Of a stretch of 48,364 nucleotides of DNA, positions 35,960 to 45,899 are shown in pieces; position 1 is the stretch's first letter; every line of letters starts with the position of its first letter. A model generated the notes under the pieces. It did not search any database and was not told the origin of the DNA. It saw only the letters and a program-made list of their open reading frames with translations. The DNA is from Desulfobaccales bacterium. Its GTDB lineage: Bacteria; Desulfobacterota; Desulfobaccia; Desulfobaccales; 0-14-0-80-60-11. The position numbers and the translations under genes are program-made. Location of the stretch: positions 1 through 48,364 of the forward strand of contig JBBFLF010000001.1 of assembly GCA_037481655.1 (NCBI GenBank), given 5' to 3'.

Positions 35960-36079
35960 CACACTGCCCCCTTTGACGTCGGCTCTTTTCCCTGGGTTCC
36001 TTTTAATGGCCGGAGAAGGAAAAGAATTTCGCTCCCCAGCCGCTGGCCTGGCCGCCTCCGGCTCCCTGACCCCCTCCCC

Positions 36080-37150
36080 TTACCTCGGGCTGAGGCTGTC
36101 CCGGGTCAGGCTCAGGCCCCGGCGCTCCAGAAAGGCCTCGGCCAAGCCGAAGGCGCCGGTGAGCATCATGTCCCCGAAGGGCGCCGCCATCACCCCTTGC
36201 CGCCAGCCCGCAAGCAGCCGTCGCCGGGGGCCGGTGATGACCGTGACGGTGAACTCCCGGCCCGGAGGATAATCCGGGGCATAGGCGCAGCCGTGCCCCT
36301 CGTCCTCAAAGACCTCCTCGTTGGTGAGCTCCCGCCGCTGAAAGCGCCGCAGGTGCTCCAGCAGCTTGTCGGCGGAAAGCAGCCCGGTGTGATGCTCATA
36401 GAGGCCGAAGATGCGCTCCCCCTGGACCAGGGCCGCGAAGGTGTGGGCATTGCCCAGATTGACCACCGTCAGGCCCTCATCCACATGCCCCCGGGCCACC
36501 GGATCCAACAGCGCCCCCCTGACCCCGGCGGCGCAGGTGTCCATGAGGAGCGCCCCCGGGAGCACCTCCGCCACCGTGCGCATGCGGGTGAGGTAGGCCG
36601 GCGGCTCGCTGGTGGCCAGGTCCCTCAGCCGGCCGCCTGACGCCAGAAAGGCCTCCCAGTGCTGGAAGCGGAAGCGGCGGTTGCTGCCCTCCGGGTTGAA
36701 GCCGTGGTCCTGCACCGCCACTGCGAAATGCTTCGGCCAGGGAACGGCAAAGCGCCGGCAGAGCTCCTGCCAGGCCTCCAGGTCCACATCCCCCAAAGTC
36801 AAAGGCACCGCCTCCGGGGGAGGATTCTCGGTGATCTCCACCCCCAACTGGGCCACCCGGGCCAGATTGTCGTGCAGGGTCAAGGCCGCAGCCGGATGCG
36901 CAAAGACCTTCAAGCCCCGGGCCAGATGGCGGCGCACTGCCTGGGTGAGGGGACCGCCCCCCATCTGCCGGCCGGTGAGAAAGACCGCCCGGCCCGCTTC
37001 CGTCAGTTCCGCCAGGCGCCGGGCCGCAATCCGGGTGGGGGAGGGGAGCACCAGCTTGACGGCGTTTTCCACCAGCTCCCCCGGCACCCAAAGAAAGAGG
37101 TCCTGGGTGCCGCCGCCGATATCCAGGGCAAAGAGGCTGCCGTGGAGCAT
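36080..37150 (-). CDS. DUF1786 family protein, ASKHA-like
   Basis: The 356-residue protein begins FALDIGGGTQDLFLW, a phosphate-1-like loop (DxGGGTxD). It has MDTCAAGVRGALLDP and VVNLGNAHTFAALV, a second phosphate motif, as in the actin/ASKHA superfamily. FVEDEGHGCAYAP and the C-terminal GDMMLTGAFGLAEAF are family-like. I recall DUF1786 in methanogens and Deltaproteobacteria, with no known substrate. Its ATG at 37148-37150 directly follows the phosphorylase stop (37151-37153), so the two are translationally linked. Confidence 0.8.
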   Translation of the reverse strand: MLHGSLFALDIGGGTQDLFLWVPGELVENAVKLVLPSPTRIAARRLAELTEAGRAVFLTGRQMGGGPLTQAVRRHLARGLKVFAHPAAALTLHDNLARVAQLGVEITENPPPEAVPLTLGDVDLEAWQELCRRFAVPWPKHFAVAVQDHGFNPEGSNRRFRFQHWEAFLASGGRLRDLATSEPPAYLTRMRTVAEVLPGALLMDTCAAGVRGALLDPVARGHVDEGLTVVNLGNAHTFAALVQGERIFGLYEHHTGLLSADKLLEHLRRFQRRELTNEEVFEDEGHGCAYAPDYPPGREFTVTVITGPRRRLLAGWRQGVMAAPFGDMMLTGAFGLAEAFLERRGLSLTRDSLSPR

Positions 37151-37900
37151 TCAGGGCTCCTCCCCGCCGGTTAGGCAGGCCAGGGCCAGGCGGGCGGCCA
37201 GCTCCCGGGCCCGGCGCACCTCGGGGCTGCGGCTGAGGTTGCGCCAGACCCCGCCGAAGAGCTCATCGCTCACCACCAAAAGCCCGGCGGCGGCGATCCC
37301 TCGGAAGGCGGCCACCGCCAGGACCGCCGCCAGCTCCATCTCCACGGCCACCGCCCCCGCCGCCCGTGCCTTCCCCAGAAGCGCAGGGGTCTCCCGATAG
37401 ACCGCGTCGGTGCTCCACACCGGCCCGGCCTGCCAGATCAGGTCCCCTGGTTCCGCGGCCCGCGCCGACAGCTGCCGCCGGAGCCGGGAGGCCAAGCCAG
37501 GATGGGGTCCAGGAAGTACCCCCGGAGCCAGATAATGGGGGGAGGTGCCGTCTCCGGGATGGGCCAGAGTGGGGAGGAGGAGAGAGCCGGCCGGCAGTTT
37601 CGGGCTGAGGGAGCCGCACCACCCCAGGGCCACCACTTCCCTGGCCCCCAGGGCGATGAGCTTCTCCAGCACCATGGCGGCCTGGGGTCCGCCCAGGACC
37701 GGCCCGGCCAGGAGCAGCTCCCGACCCTGGAAGCTACCGGGGCGCAGGTCACTGAGCCACAGCCGCCTGGCTCCGTCCCTCCCATGCACCAGGGAGCTCA
37801 CAAATTTCATATCCGGGGCGGTGCACACCAGGAGCACCCGGGAAGGCACCGAGGCCTCATGGGGCAGACGCAGCGGCTGGATGAGGGCCGCTTCCGGCAC
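37151..37900 (-). CDS. Nucleoside phosphorylase-family protein (second copy)
   Basis: This protein of about 249 residues has MVLEKLIALGAREVVALGWCGSLSPKLPAGSLLLP, VWSTDAVYRETPALLGKARAAG and AVEMELAAVLAVAAFRG, the VEME ligand motif of uridine phosphorylase-like enzymes. The start is uncertain: GTG at 37898-37900 gives VPEAALIQPLRLPHE, a typical opening, and ATG at 37808-37810 is a fallback. The long frame to 38269 is the dedA shadow. It follows dedA on the same strand and abuts DUF1786. It is related in fold, not closely in sequence, to the nucleosidase-fold gene at 23.5 kb. Confidence 0.8.
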   Translation of the reverse strand: MPEAALIQPLRLPHEASVPSRVLLVCTAPDMKFVSSLVHGRDGARRLWLSDLRPGSFQGRELLLAGPVLGGPQAAMVLEKLIALGAREVVALGWCGSLSPKLPAGSLLLPTLAHPGDGTSPHYLAPGVLPGPHPGLASRLRRQLSARAAEPGDLIWQAGPVWSTDAVYRETPALLGKARAAGAVAVEMELAAVLAVAAFRGIAAAGLLVVSDELFGGVWRNLSRSPEVRRARELAARLALACLTGGEEP

Positions 37901-37956
37901 CGGCGGAAGCGCCGCCGCGGCCCCTTTCCCCTGAAGCGCTCGGGGGCAGGCCTCGC

Positions 37957-38568
37957 TTACGCCGCCGCCCGGGAATTCTTCAGCTTCCACAGAAACCACA
38001 AGGCCCCCAGCGCCAGGGCCGCCACCACCAGGACATCCAGCACGTGGGTGTATTCCTGGATGAGCCGCCAGTTCTCCTTCAGGCGCACCCCGGCATAGGT
38101 GAGGAAGCCGTTCCACATAGTGGCGCCCACCAAGGTGTAGAGAATGAAAGGCGTCAGCGGCATCCGGGCAGTGCCGGCGGGAATGGAGATGAGATGGCGC
38201 ACCACCGGAATGAAGCGGGAGATGAAAATGGTCTTGCCGCCGTGGCGGGCGAAGAAATTCTTGGTCCACTCCAGATGGTGCGGATTGAGGAGCAGGTAGC
38301 GCCCGTAGCGCAGCACCACCGGCTCCCCCAGGGTGCCCATGCCGTAAGAGAGGACTGATCCGGTGATGGACCCCAGGCTGCTGGCCGCCATGACCCAGAA
38401 GGGGTCAAAGTGCCCGGTGTAGATGAGAAAGCCGGCAAAGGGCATCACCAGCTCGCTGGGCACCGGCGCAATCATGCTCTCCAGGGTCATCAGGACAAAC
38501 ACCCCCAGATAGCTGCACTTGTGAATGAGCAGGGTGTTGTAATTGCACAAGGTTTCGGTGAGTCCCAC
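37957..38568 (-). CDS. DedA/VTT-domain membrane protein
   Basis: This 203-residue protein has the DedA (SNARE-associated/VTT) pattern: ESMIAPVPSELVMPFAGFLI, GSITGSVLSYGMGTLGEP, then FFARHGGKTIFISRFIPVVRHLISIPAG. It has about four hydrophobic spans. DedA proteins are inner-membrane lipid scramblases or transporters linked to undecaprenyl phosphate and membrane homeostasis. The GTG start at 38566-38568 begins directly after the pncB stop, with GGGAG about 9 nt upstream. Its stop lies about 60 bp before the likely start of the phosphorylase gene. Confidence 0.92.
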   Translation of the reverse strand: MGLTETLCNYNTLLIHKCSYLGVFVLMTLESMIAPVPSELVMPFAGFLIYTGHFDPFWVMAASSLGSITGSVLSYGMGTLGEPVVLRYGRYLLLNPHHLEWTKNFFARHGGKTIFISRFIPVVRHLISIPAGTARMPLTPFILYTLVGATMWNGFLTYAGVRLKENWRLIQEYTHVLDVLVVAALALGALWFLWKLKNSRAAA

Positions 38569-39972
38569 TCAGGATTCTCCCAATTCGTGATGATGATAGG
38601 CCGCCTCTTCGATCTCCCGGTGGCGCAGCTCCTCCTGCACCTTCGCCTGCAGGGTGGCCAATCCCGGGCTCAGCTCCACCGGATAGCGGGCGGGCGCCAC
38701 AATGGCTTTGTATTCCTCCGGCAGACGGGCCAACTGCTCCCGGCAGTAGTCCCGGCTCTCCGCCAGGCTGGGGAGGGGCGCCGACCGCCGACCGCCGGCC
38801 ATCACCGGCTTAAGCAGCGGTTCGCCCCCGGCCAGCTTTTCCCCCCTCAGGCTGATGACATCGCGGCGCATCCGGCCGTCGCCATCAAAAAAGCGCCACA
38901 CCTGCTTTTTGTCCACCAGCGTCACCTTGCCGGTGGAGAGCTTCATGATGGGGCGCTCCCCATATTTTACCAGTTTGTAGGCAATGTCAAAATACGGGGC
39001 GTCGGCGGACACCCCCATTTTGGTGCCCACCGCAAAGGCATCCACTCGGCCCCCCGCCTCCAGGACCCGGGCAATCTTGAATTCGTCAAAGCCGCCGCTG
39101 GCCAGGATTTTCACCTCCGGGAGGCCCTCCTCATCCAGGATGGCCCGCACCTCCTTGCTGATGGCGGCGATATCGCCGCTGTCCAGCCGCACAAAACGCA
39201 GCCGGTGGCCCGTCGCCGCCAGCTCCCGGGCCACCTGGGCCGCCTTGCGGGCCCCGGCCAGATTGTCGTAGGTATCGATGAGGAGAGTGACAATCCCCGG
39301 AAAGGTGCGGGCAAAGACCCGGAAGGCGTCGATTTCATGAGGGAAGCTGGTGATGTAGGAGTGGGCCATGGTGCCGAAGATGGGGATGCCGTAGAGCTTG
39401 CCCGCCAGCACGTTGCTCGTGCCCATGAAGCCCACCAGATACGAGGCCCGGGCCACCTTCAGACCGGCGTCCGTCCCCTGGGTGCGCCGCAGGGAAAAAT
39501 CAATGACCGGCCTACCCCCGGCCACGTAAATGGAGCGGGCCGCCTTGGAGGCGATGAGGGTCTGCAGACTCACCGCATTGATGATGAAGGTCTCCACCAG
39601 CTGGGCCTGGAGGATGGGCGCGGTCACCTCCAGGATGGGCTCATCCTTGAAAAAGACCGTGCCCTCGGGCAGGGCATGCACCTCCCCGGTGAAGCGCACC
39701 CCCTTGAGATAATGGAGAAAATCCGGGGAGAAGAGGCCGGTGGAGTCCAAATAGGCCAGGTCCGGTTCGGTGAACTCCAGGCTCTCCAGATAGTCCAGGG
39801 CCTCGGCCAGCCCCGCGGCCACAAAATAGCCCCGGTTGTCCGGATATTTGCGGATAAACAGGCTGAAGGTGGCCTCCTCCGCCATGCCCTCGGCGAAATA
39901 ACAGGCCGCCATGGTGAGCTGGTAGAGGTCGGTGAGCAGGGCAAAACGCGCCCCCAAGGGCTGATCCGACAT
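38569..39972 (-). CDS. pncB: Nicotinate phosphoribosyltransferase
   Basis: PncB makes nicotinate mononucleotide from nicotinate and PRPP, for NAD salvage. The 467-residue protein has LLTDLYQLTMAACYFAEGMA, TFSLFIRKYPDNRGYFVAAG, FSLRRTQGTDAGLKVARASY, and LLIDTYDNLAGARKAAQ (PRPP-binding region). The length fits the long bacterial form. The ATG at 39970-39972 is 132 bp after the tsaD stop. dedA starts directly after its stop. Confidence 0.95.
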   Translation of the reverse strand: MSDQPLGARFALLTDLYQLTMAACYFAEGMAEEATFSLFIRKYPDNRGYFVAAGLAEALDYLESLEFTEPDLAYLDSTGLFSPDFLHYLKGVRFTGEVHALPEGTVFFKDEPILEVTAPILQAQLVETFIINAVSLQTLIASKAARSIYVAGGRPVIDFSLRRTQGTDAGLKVARASYLVGFMGTSNVLAGKLYGIPIFGTMAHSYITSFPHEIDAFRVFARTFPGIVTLLIDTYDNLAGARKAAQVARELAATGHRLRFVRLDSGDIAAISKEVRAILDEEGLPEVKILASGGFDEFKIARVLEAGGRVDAFAVGTKMGVSADAPYFDIAYKLVKYGERPIMKLSTGKVTLVDKKQVWRFFDGDGRMRRDVISLRGEKLAGGEPLLKPVMAGGRRSAPLPSLAESRDYCREQLARLPEEYKAIVAPARYPVELSPGLATLQAKVQEELRHREIEEAAYHHHELGES

Positions 39973-40104
39973 GGCCGCCTCCGTCGTGTGCCAGATGTGG
40001 CGTTCAGGAGAGGAGCCCCCTGTCCCGAGTTTGGGGAAGGTTTGCTGGCCTCACCTTACGCTCACATTATGCCCCAAAAAGCGCTTTCTGCCAGCAGGAA
40101 TTGC

Positions 40105-41103
<999 letters not shown>

Positions 41104-41110
41104 ACTCTGC

Positions 41111-41515
41111 CTAATCCTGGCCCACTTCGAAGATCTTTTCCCTGAAAAGAATGTAGCGGAGCATTTCGTTCATATCAAAGACTATATGGGGTTCTTCCAA
41201 ATAAGTTCCTGGCACCCCCACCATCTTTATTTTCCCATTTTTACGAAACATTTTTAAAAATTCATTGTCCTCCATCAAAGACGAAAATGGATAATACTGG
41301 ACTAAAAAGCCTCTGTTCATATCATGATAAAGTAATGGATAATTAATAAATGTTGTATAATGACAGGCAACGCAGTCGAAAATATTGATCTTCCCTTGGA
41401 AGAGTTTCTCCTTCAATTCAGGATCCAGGGTCACGTTAATAGAGTCCCACAAGACCACCTCCTGTTGCTGGCCGCAATCCGGACATTGAACCATCTGGCT
41501 GCTCAATTTGGTCAT
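41111..41515 (-). CDS. CpXC-domain protein
   Basis: This 134-residue protein opens with VQCPDCGQQQEVVLWDSINVTLDPELKEKL and has FDCVACHYTTFINYPLLYHD. These are the CPxCG and CxxC pairs of the CpXC family, presumed to bind zinc. The function of the family is unknown. AAGGAG precedes the ATG at 41513-41515. The gene is markedly richer in A/T (41150-41420) than tsaD and comEA on either side, which suggests recent acquisition or relaxed codon bias. The last 50 residues are hydrophobic and charged, with no recognised motif. Confidence 0.8.
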   Translation of the reverse strand: MTKLSSQMVQCPDCGQQQEVVLWDSINVTLDPELKEKLFQGKINIFDCVACHYTTFINYPLLYHDMNRGFLVQYYPFSSLMEDNEFLKMFRKNGKIKMVGVPGTYLEEPHIVFDMNEMLRYILFREKIFEVGQD

Positions 41516-41557
41516 CGGCAATCTCCTTGGGGTGCCTGACAGGAAAGAGGTCTATGT

Positions 41558-42166
41558 TCACAGCGGCCGCCCCGCCTTCCGGCGGCCGCCCTGCTGCCGG
41601 TCGGGAGGGTGTATGGCTGCGGCTGGGGTGGGGTCCACAGTGAGATACATGGTGAGGCGGGCCAGCTTCTGGGGGCCGATGCCCTTCACCGCCGTCAGGT
41701 CCTCCAGACGCCGGAAGGGCCCGTGCTGTTCCCGGTAAGCCACGATGCGCCGGGCCAGCTCCGGTCCCAGGCCGGGAAGCCGCTCCAGGTCGGCGGCGCT
41801 GGCGGTGTTCAGCTCCACAGGCAGGCCCAGAGTGAGGAGCCGGGCACCCTCCATACGGCCTACCTGCAGTCGGCCGGTGCCGTCCACCTGCACCCGGCTG
41901 CCGGAGGGCAGTGGCCGGTTCTCCCCTTCGGCCGGAGCCGCCGCGCCGGCCCGACCCAGGGCCTCGTTTAAGGCTGGTGCCTGCCCAAAGGCGTAGACCC
42001 CCGGCCGGGGCACGCCTTCCCCTACAATCTCCACGAAGACTGACGACGACACCGGCGGCAGAGGCCTGGAGGGGGGATATTCCCGATAAAGATACAGACC
42101 CAGCAGCGCCCCGGCCAGAAGCACCAGGATGCCCGTCTGCTCCCAGCGGAAGGTCCGCAGCCTCAC
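41558..42166 (-). CDS. ComEA-like helix-hairpin-helix protein
   Basis: The 202-residue protein has one N-terminal span (TGILVLLAGALLGLYLY). A linker domain follows with VFVEIVGEGVPRPGVYAF, similar to the SLBB-type region in ComEA proteins. The helix-hairpin-helix repeat is VELNTASAADLERLPGLGPELARRIVAYREQHGPF and RLEDLTAVKGIGPQKLARL. ComEA binds DNA outside the membrane in natural transformation. Many bacteria carry such a protein without known competence. The last 30 residues are basic (RQQGGRRKAGRP). It is 20 bp after the cimA stop. Confidence 0.9.
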   Translation of the reverse strand: MRLRTFRWEQTGILVLLAGALLGLYLYREYPPSRPLPPVSSSVFVEIVGEGVPRPGVYAFGQAPALNEALGRAGAAAPAEGENRPLPSGSRVQVDGTGRLQVGRMEGARLLTLGLPVELNTASAADLERLPGLGPELARRIVAYREQHGPFRRLEDLTAVKGIGPQKLARLTMYLTVDPTPAAAIHPPDRQQGGRRKAGRPL

Positions 42167-42186
42167 GGGGCGCCTCCCTGCACCCT

Positions 42187-43869
42187 TTAGCCTTTGTGGC
42201 CCTCCGCCGCCGGCCGCCGGGCCCGCTCCTCGTCCTTGAAGAGCTTAAAGGTGATGCTGTCCACCAACGCCTGCCAGGAGGCCTCGATGATGTCATGGGA
42301 CACCCCGATGGTGCTCCACCAGTCGGTGGCGTCCCGGGACTCCACAAAGACCCGCACCTTGGCGCTGGTGCCGTGCATGCCGGGGAGCACCCGCACCTTG
42401 TAGTCCTCCAGGGTGACCTCCATCAGGCGGGGATAGAAGCGCACCAGGGCCTTCAGCAGGGCGTTATACAGGGCGTCCACCGGGCCGTTGCCCACCGCCG
42501 CGGTGTGCACCTCATGCAGGCCCACATGCACCCGGATGGTGGCCTCCGGCAAGGGCGGCTCATCGGCCCCCGCCTTCTGGTCAATCACCCGGTAGCCCTG
42601 GAGGCGGAAGAATTCCTTGTGATGTCCCAGCGCCGCCCGCACCAACAGCTCCAGGGAGGCCTCCGCGGCCTCAAACTGATAGCCCTGGGCCTCCAACTCC
42701 TTCACCCGGTCCAGGATAAACTTCACATTGGTGTCGTGAGGCGGCAGGTCCTTGTCCCCCAGTCCCAGAAGGGGCCTGAGTTTCTGATAGGCCTCCCGCA
42801 CCAGGGCGTCATGGGTGGCCGGCTCCAGCCCCAGCTCCTGGGCTTTAAGCAGGATGTTCCCCCGCCCTGAAAGGTCCGACACCGGAATGCGCCGCACATT
42901 CCCCACCTTTTCGGGGTCAATGTGCTCATAGGCTTTGGGATTGCGCTTCACCGCCGCAGCATGCACTCCGCCTTTGTGGGCGAAGGCACTCCGCCCCACA
43001 AAGGGCTGATAGCGGTTGGGCCGCAGGTTGGCCAGCTCGTAGATGAAGGTGGACACCTCCTTGAGCTTGCGGAGATTCTCATCACTGATGCAATCCACCC
43101 CCATCTTCAGCTTCAGGTTGGCGATGATGGAGATGAGATTGGCATTGCCGCAACGCTCCCCCACGCCGTTGATGGTGCCCTGCACCTGGCTGCAGCCCAG
43201 CTCCACCGCCGCCAGGGAGTTGGCCACCGCCAGCTCCGAGTCATTGTGGGCATGAATCCCCAAGGGCGCCTGGGGCAGGCGCTTCTTCACCGCCTTGATG
43301 ATGCTCACCAGCTCCGAGGTCAGAGTGCCGCCGTTGGTGTCGCACAATACCAGGCAGTCCGCCCCGCCGGCCAAGGCCGCCTCCAGAGTTCGGAGGGCAT
43401 ACTCCTTGTCTTCCTTGAAGCCGTCAAAGAAATGCTCGGCGTCGTAAAAGAGCTCCTCCACCCGGGGCTTAAGATAAGCCAACGAGTTGGTGATCAGCTC
43501 CAGATTGCGCTCCGGGGTGGTCTGCAGGATCTCCCGCACCTGAAAAAGAGAGGACTTGCCAAAGATGGTGACCACCGGCGCCCGGCTCTTCACCAGCTCC
43601 TGCAGATTGAAGTCCTGCTCCGGAGCGCTGTCCTTGTGGTGCGTGGCCCCGAAAGCCGCCACTTTGGTCTGCCCCAGCTCATAGTTGCGGATCTCGGTGA
43701 AGAACTCCTTGTCCTTGGGGTTGGACCCCGGCCAGCCCCCCTCAATATAATGCACCCCCAACTGCGCCAGCTTGCGGGCCACCCTGATCTTGTCCGCCAC
43801 CGACAGGGTGAACTCCTCCGCCTGGGTGCCATCCCGCAACGTCGTATCGTAAATCTTCACCACCCGCAT
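42187..43869 (-). CDS. cimA: (R)-citramalate synthase
   Basis: CimA condenses pyruvate and acetyl-CoA to citramalate, the threonine-independent route to isoleucine. The 560-residue protein has VKIYDTTLRDGTQAEEFTLSV, then LCDTNGGTLTSELVSI, PLGIHAHNDSELAVANSLAAVELG, QGTINGVGERCGNANLISIIANL, SAFAHKGGVHAAAVKR, and a C-terminal regulatory domain with DYKVRVLPGMHGTSAKVRVFVES. It is closer to the CimA/NifV branch than to LeuA by the DTTLRDGTQAEEF and QPFVG pattern. The ATG at 43867-43869 has CAGGG upstream; the longer frame runs into repeat copy 10. Confidence 0.93.
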   Translation of the reverse strand: MRVVKIYDTTLRDGTQAEEFTLSVADKIRVARKLAQLGVHYIEGGWPGSNPKDKEFFTEIRNYELGQTKVAAFGATHHKDSAPEQDFNLQELVKSRAPVVTIFGKSSLFQVREILQTTPERNLELITNSLAYLKPRVEELFYDAEHFFDGFKEDKEYALRTLEAALAGGADCLVLCDTNGGTLTSELVSIIKAVKKRLPQAPLGIHAHNDSELAVANSLAAVELGCSQVQGTINGVGERCGNANLISIIANLKLKMGVDCISDENLRKLKEVSTFIYELANLRPNRYQPFVGRSAFAHKGGVHAAAVKRNPKAYEHIDPEKVGNVRRIPVSDLSGRGNILLKAQELGLEPATHDALVREAYQKLRPLLGLGDKDLPPHDTNVKFILDRVKELEAQGYQFEAAEASLELLVRAALGHHKEFFRLQGYRVIDQKAGADEPPLPEATIRVHVGLHEVHTAAVGNGPVDALYNALLKALVRFYPRLMEVTLEDYKVRVLPGMHGTSAKVRVFVESRDATDWWSTIGVSHDIIEASWQALVDSITFKLFKDEERARRPAAEGHKG

Positions 43870-43894
43870 ATTTTTCCCTGTAATAGGAATGATG

Positions 43895-44018
43895 CTGGGG
43901 GAGGGCCAGGGAACACCGTTCCCTGCCCTCCCCCAGCACCCCCTCCCCACCCTATATGGGGTTGGGGGTGGGGGTGGGGAGGGGGCAGGGGCCCACCGGC
44001 CCCTGGCCCCCTCCCCAC
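43895..44018. repeat. Dispersed G/C-rich hairpin element, copy 10
   Basis: The left hairpin is GGGGGAGGGCCAGGGAAC and its complement (to about 43936). The centre is CCCTATATGGGG near 43950-43961, identical in form to copy 2. The right hairpin is GGGGAGGGGGCAGGGGCC with complement. It lies between the lysC stop and the cimA start. Confidence 0.85.
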
Positions 44019-44027
44019 AACTCATGC

Positions 44028-45248
44028 TCACCGAGGCTGGTCCAGGTGGAAGGCGTCGTGGAGGACGCGCACGGCCAGTTCGGTGAATTTGTCTTCGATG
44101 ACGCAGGAGATTTTGATCTCCGAGGTGCTGATCATGAGGATGTTGATGCCGGCGGAGGCCAGGGCTTCGAACATGCGGGCGGCGATGCCGGCGTTGTTGC
44201 GCATGCCCACGCCGACGATGGACACTTTGGCGATGTTCTCATCGCTGAGGATGTCCCGGGCGCCCACTTCCCGGCCCACCTCCCGGACGATCTCCAGGGT
44301 CTGGCGCAGGTCGCCTTTGGGCACGGTGAAGGTGATGTCGGCCCGGCCGTCCACGCTGGTGTTCTGGATGATGAGGTCCACCACGATGTTGGCGTCGGCC
44401 ACGGGTTTGAAGAATTTCACTGCGACGCCCGGCCGGTCGGGGACCCCCAGGATGCTCACCCGGGCGTCGTTGCGGCTGTAGGCGATCCCGGAGACCGGGA
44501 TGGCTTCCATCTCTTCGTCCTCCTTGCAGACTAAGGTGCCGGGATGGTCGCTGAAGGTGGAGCGCACCCTCAAGGGCACCTGGTATTGTTTGGCAAAGCC
44601 CACCGAGCGGATTTCCAGGACCTTGGCGCCCAGGGAGGCCATCTCCAGCATCTCGTCGTAGGAGATCTTGGGCAGGAGCCGGGCCTTGTGATAGATGCGG
44701 GGGTCGGTGGTATAGACCCCTTCCACGTCGGTGTAGATTTCGCACAGATCGGCTTTGAGGGCCGCGGCCACCGCCACCGCGGTGGTATCCGAGCCGCCCC
44801 GGCCCAGGGTGGTGATGTTGCCCACCTCATCCACCCCTTGGAAGCCCGCCACTGTGACGATGCGGCCTTTTTTGAGTTCCTCCCGGATGCGGGTGGTGTC
44901 GATGCCGATGATGCGGGCCCGGCCGTAGGAGCGGTCGGTGTAGATGCAGGCCTGGTGTCCCAGAAGGGAGGCCGCCGGCACGCCCTGAGCGCGTAAAAAC
45001 ATGCTGAAGAGCGACACGGTGACCTGCTCCCCGGTGGCCAGGAGCACGTCCAGCTCTCGGGGGTCCGGGGGATCGCTCATCTCCTTGGCCAGGCGGATGA
45101 GGCGGTCCGTCTCCCCCGCCATGGCGGAGAGCACCACCACCATGCGGTTGCCGTCGAAATAACTTTTGAGCACCCGGTTGGCCACATTGGCGATGCGGTC
45201 AGGGTCGGCCACCGAGGTGCCCCCGTACTTTTGCACAATCAGGGCCAC
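44028..45248 (-). CDS. lysC: Aspartate kinase
   Basis: LysC phosphorylates aspartate at the entry to the lysine, threonine and methionine pathways. The 406-residue protein starts IVQKYGGTSVADPDRI, has LGRGGSDTTAVAVA and YTDVEGVYTTDPRI, and two C-terminal ACT domains that typically bind lysine or threonine (VSILGVPDRPGVAVKFF, VSIVGVGMRNNAGIAARMF). The start is GTG at 45246-45248 with GGGTGG upstream. It is one gene downstream of the PilZ gene. Feedback regulation is expected from the ACT domains. Confidence 0.96.
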   Translation of the reverse strand: MALIVQKYGGTSVADPDRIANVANRVLKSYFDGNRMVVVLSAMAGETDRLIRLAKEMSDPPDPRELDVLLATGEQVTVSLFSMFLRAQGVPAASLLGHQACIYTDRSYGRARIIGIDTTRIREELKKGRIVTVAGFQGVDEVGNITTLGRGGSDTTAVAVAAALKADLCEIYTDVEGVYTTDPRIYHKARLLPKISYDEMLEMASLGAKVLEIRSVGFAKQYQVPLRVRSTFSDHPGTLVCKEDEEMEAIPVSGIAYSRNDARVSILGVPDRPGVAVKFFKPVADANIVVDLIIQNTSVDGRADITFTVPKGDLRQTLEIVREVGREVGARDILSDENIAKVSIVGVGMRNNAGIAARMFEALASAGINILMISTSEIKISCVIEDKFTELAVRVLHDAFHLDQPR

Positions 45249-45397
45249 AGAAAACCACCCAACAAGTTTTAAATTTCAATCTTATCTGAAAAAAAGAGAA
45301 CTTTCAATGAGTCCGGACATCGGGGGCTGGCCGGGGTTGCCGCACTCAGGGTCTGGGTATTGCGGAGGGGCACAGGAGAGGCAGGGCGGAGGCCTCC

Positions 45398-45733
45398 TCA
45401 ATCAGCGGTCAGCAGGCCTTTCTGGGCCAGTCTGTCGATCTCCCAGCAGGGGGCGAAAAACTGCAATCCCAGGTGAAAGCGGCCCGGGGCATGGAGGAGA
45501 GGCCGCATCCACACCACCGTGCCGGAGAGCTTCATGGGGCCGTTGTGGCCGGGCAGGGTCACCACAAATTCCGCCACATTCCGGGGTGCCAGGGGCGTGG
45601 TGCTCTCCAGCCGGGCGCCCAGGGAGCTCACATCCACCAACAGGGTGTCGGAGACGGGCCGGCCGTTGAGCTCCATCACCGGCAGCCGCACGGGGTAGCG
45701 CTTAGCCCGCCGTGGAATAATTTTCTTTCTCAT
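45398..45733 (-). CDS. PilZ-domain protein, c-di-GMP-binding candidate
   Basis: The 111-residue protein is a single PilZ domain. It has the RxxxR motif in IPRRAKRYPVRLP, then the [D/N]xSxxG motif in LVDVSSLGARLES, and the final strand GRFHLGLQFFAP. These bind c-di-GMP in PilZ proteins. It might act on the Tad pilus or surface polysaccharide, but the genes are 35 kb apart, so there is no direct link. No good ribosome-binding site precedes the ATG. Confidence 0.85.
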   Translation of the reverse strand: MRKKIIPRRAKRYPVRLPVMELNGRPVSDTLLVDVSSLGARLESTTPLAPRNVAEFVVTLPGHNGPMKLSGTVVWMRPLLHAPGRFHLGLQFFAPCWEIDRLAQKGLLTAD

Positions 45734-45830
45734 AATCGCTAATAGTATCGAGCAGAGACCACTTTTTCACATCTCCGGTCTCCCTGTCAAGCAGGGAGAA
45801 GCTTTTTGGCGTCGGCCCTGCTTTTTTCCG

Positions 45831-45860
45831 TTGACCTGCCTCCAATTCTGATGGTAAAAG
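45831..45860 (+). promoter_or_regulatory. Possible sigma-70 promoter for folD
   Basis: TTGACC (45831-45836) and TAAAAG (45855-45860) have an 18-bp spacer, giving a leader of about 35 nt. A stem CTCCCTG-N5-CAGGGAG (45780-45798) followed by a T-run lies upstream and may insulate it. Confidence 0.4.
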
Positions 45861-45899
45861 GGATTACGCGAAAAAAATCACAATCAAGGAGACCCATCC

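Noticed and set aside
37901-38269. Long N-terminal extension of the phosphorylase ORF
   Set aside because: It overlaps dedA in another frame, and the extension has no family similarity.
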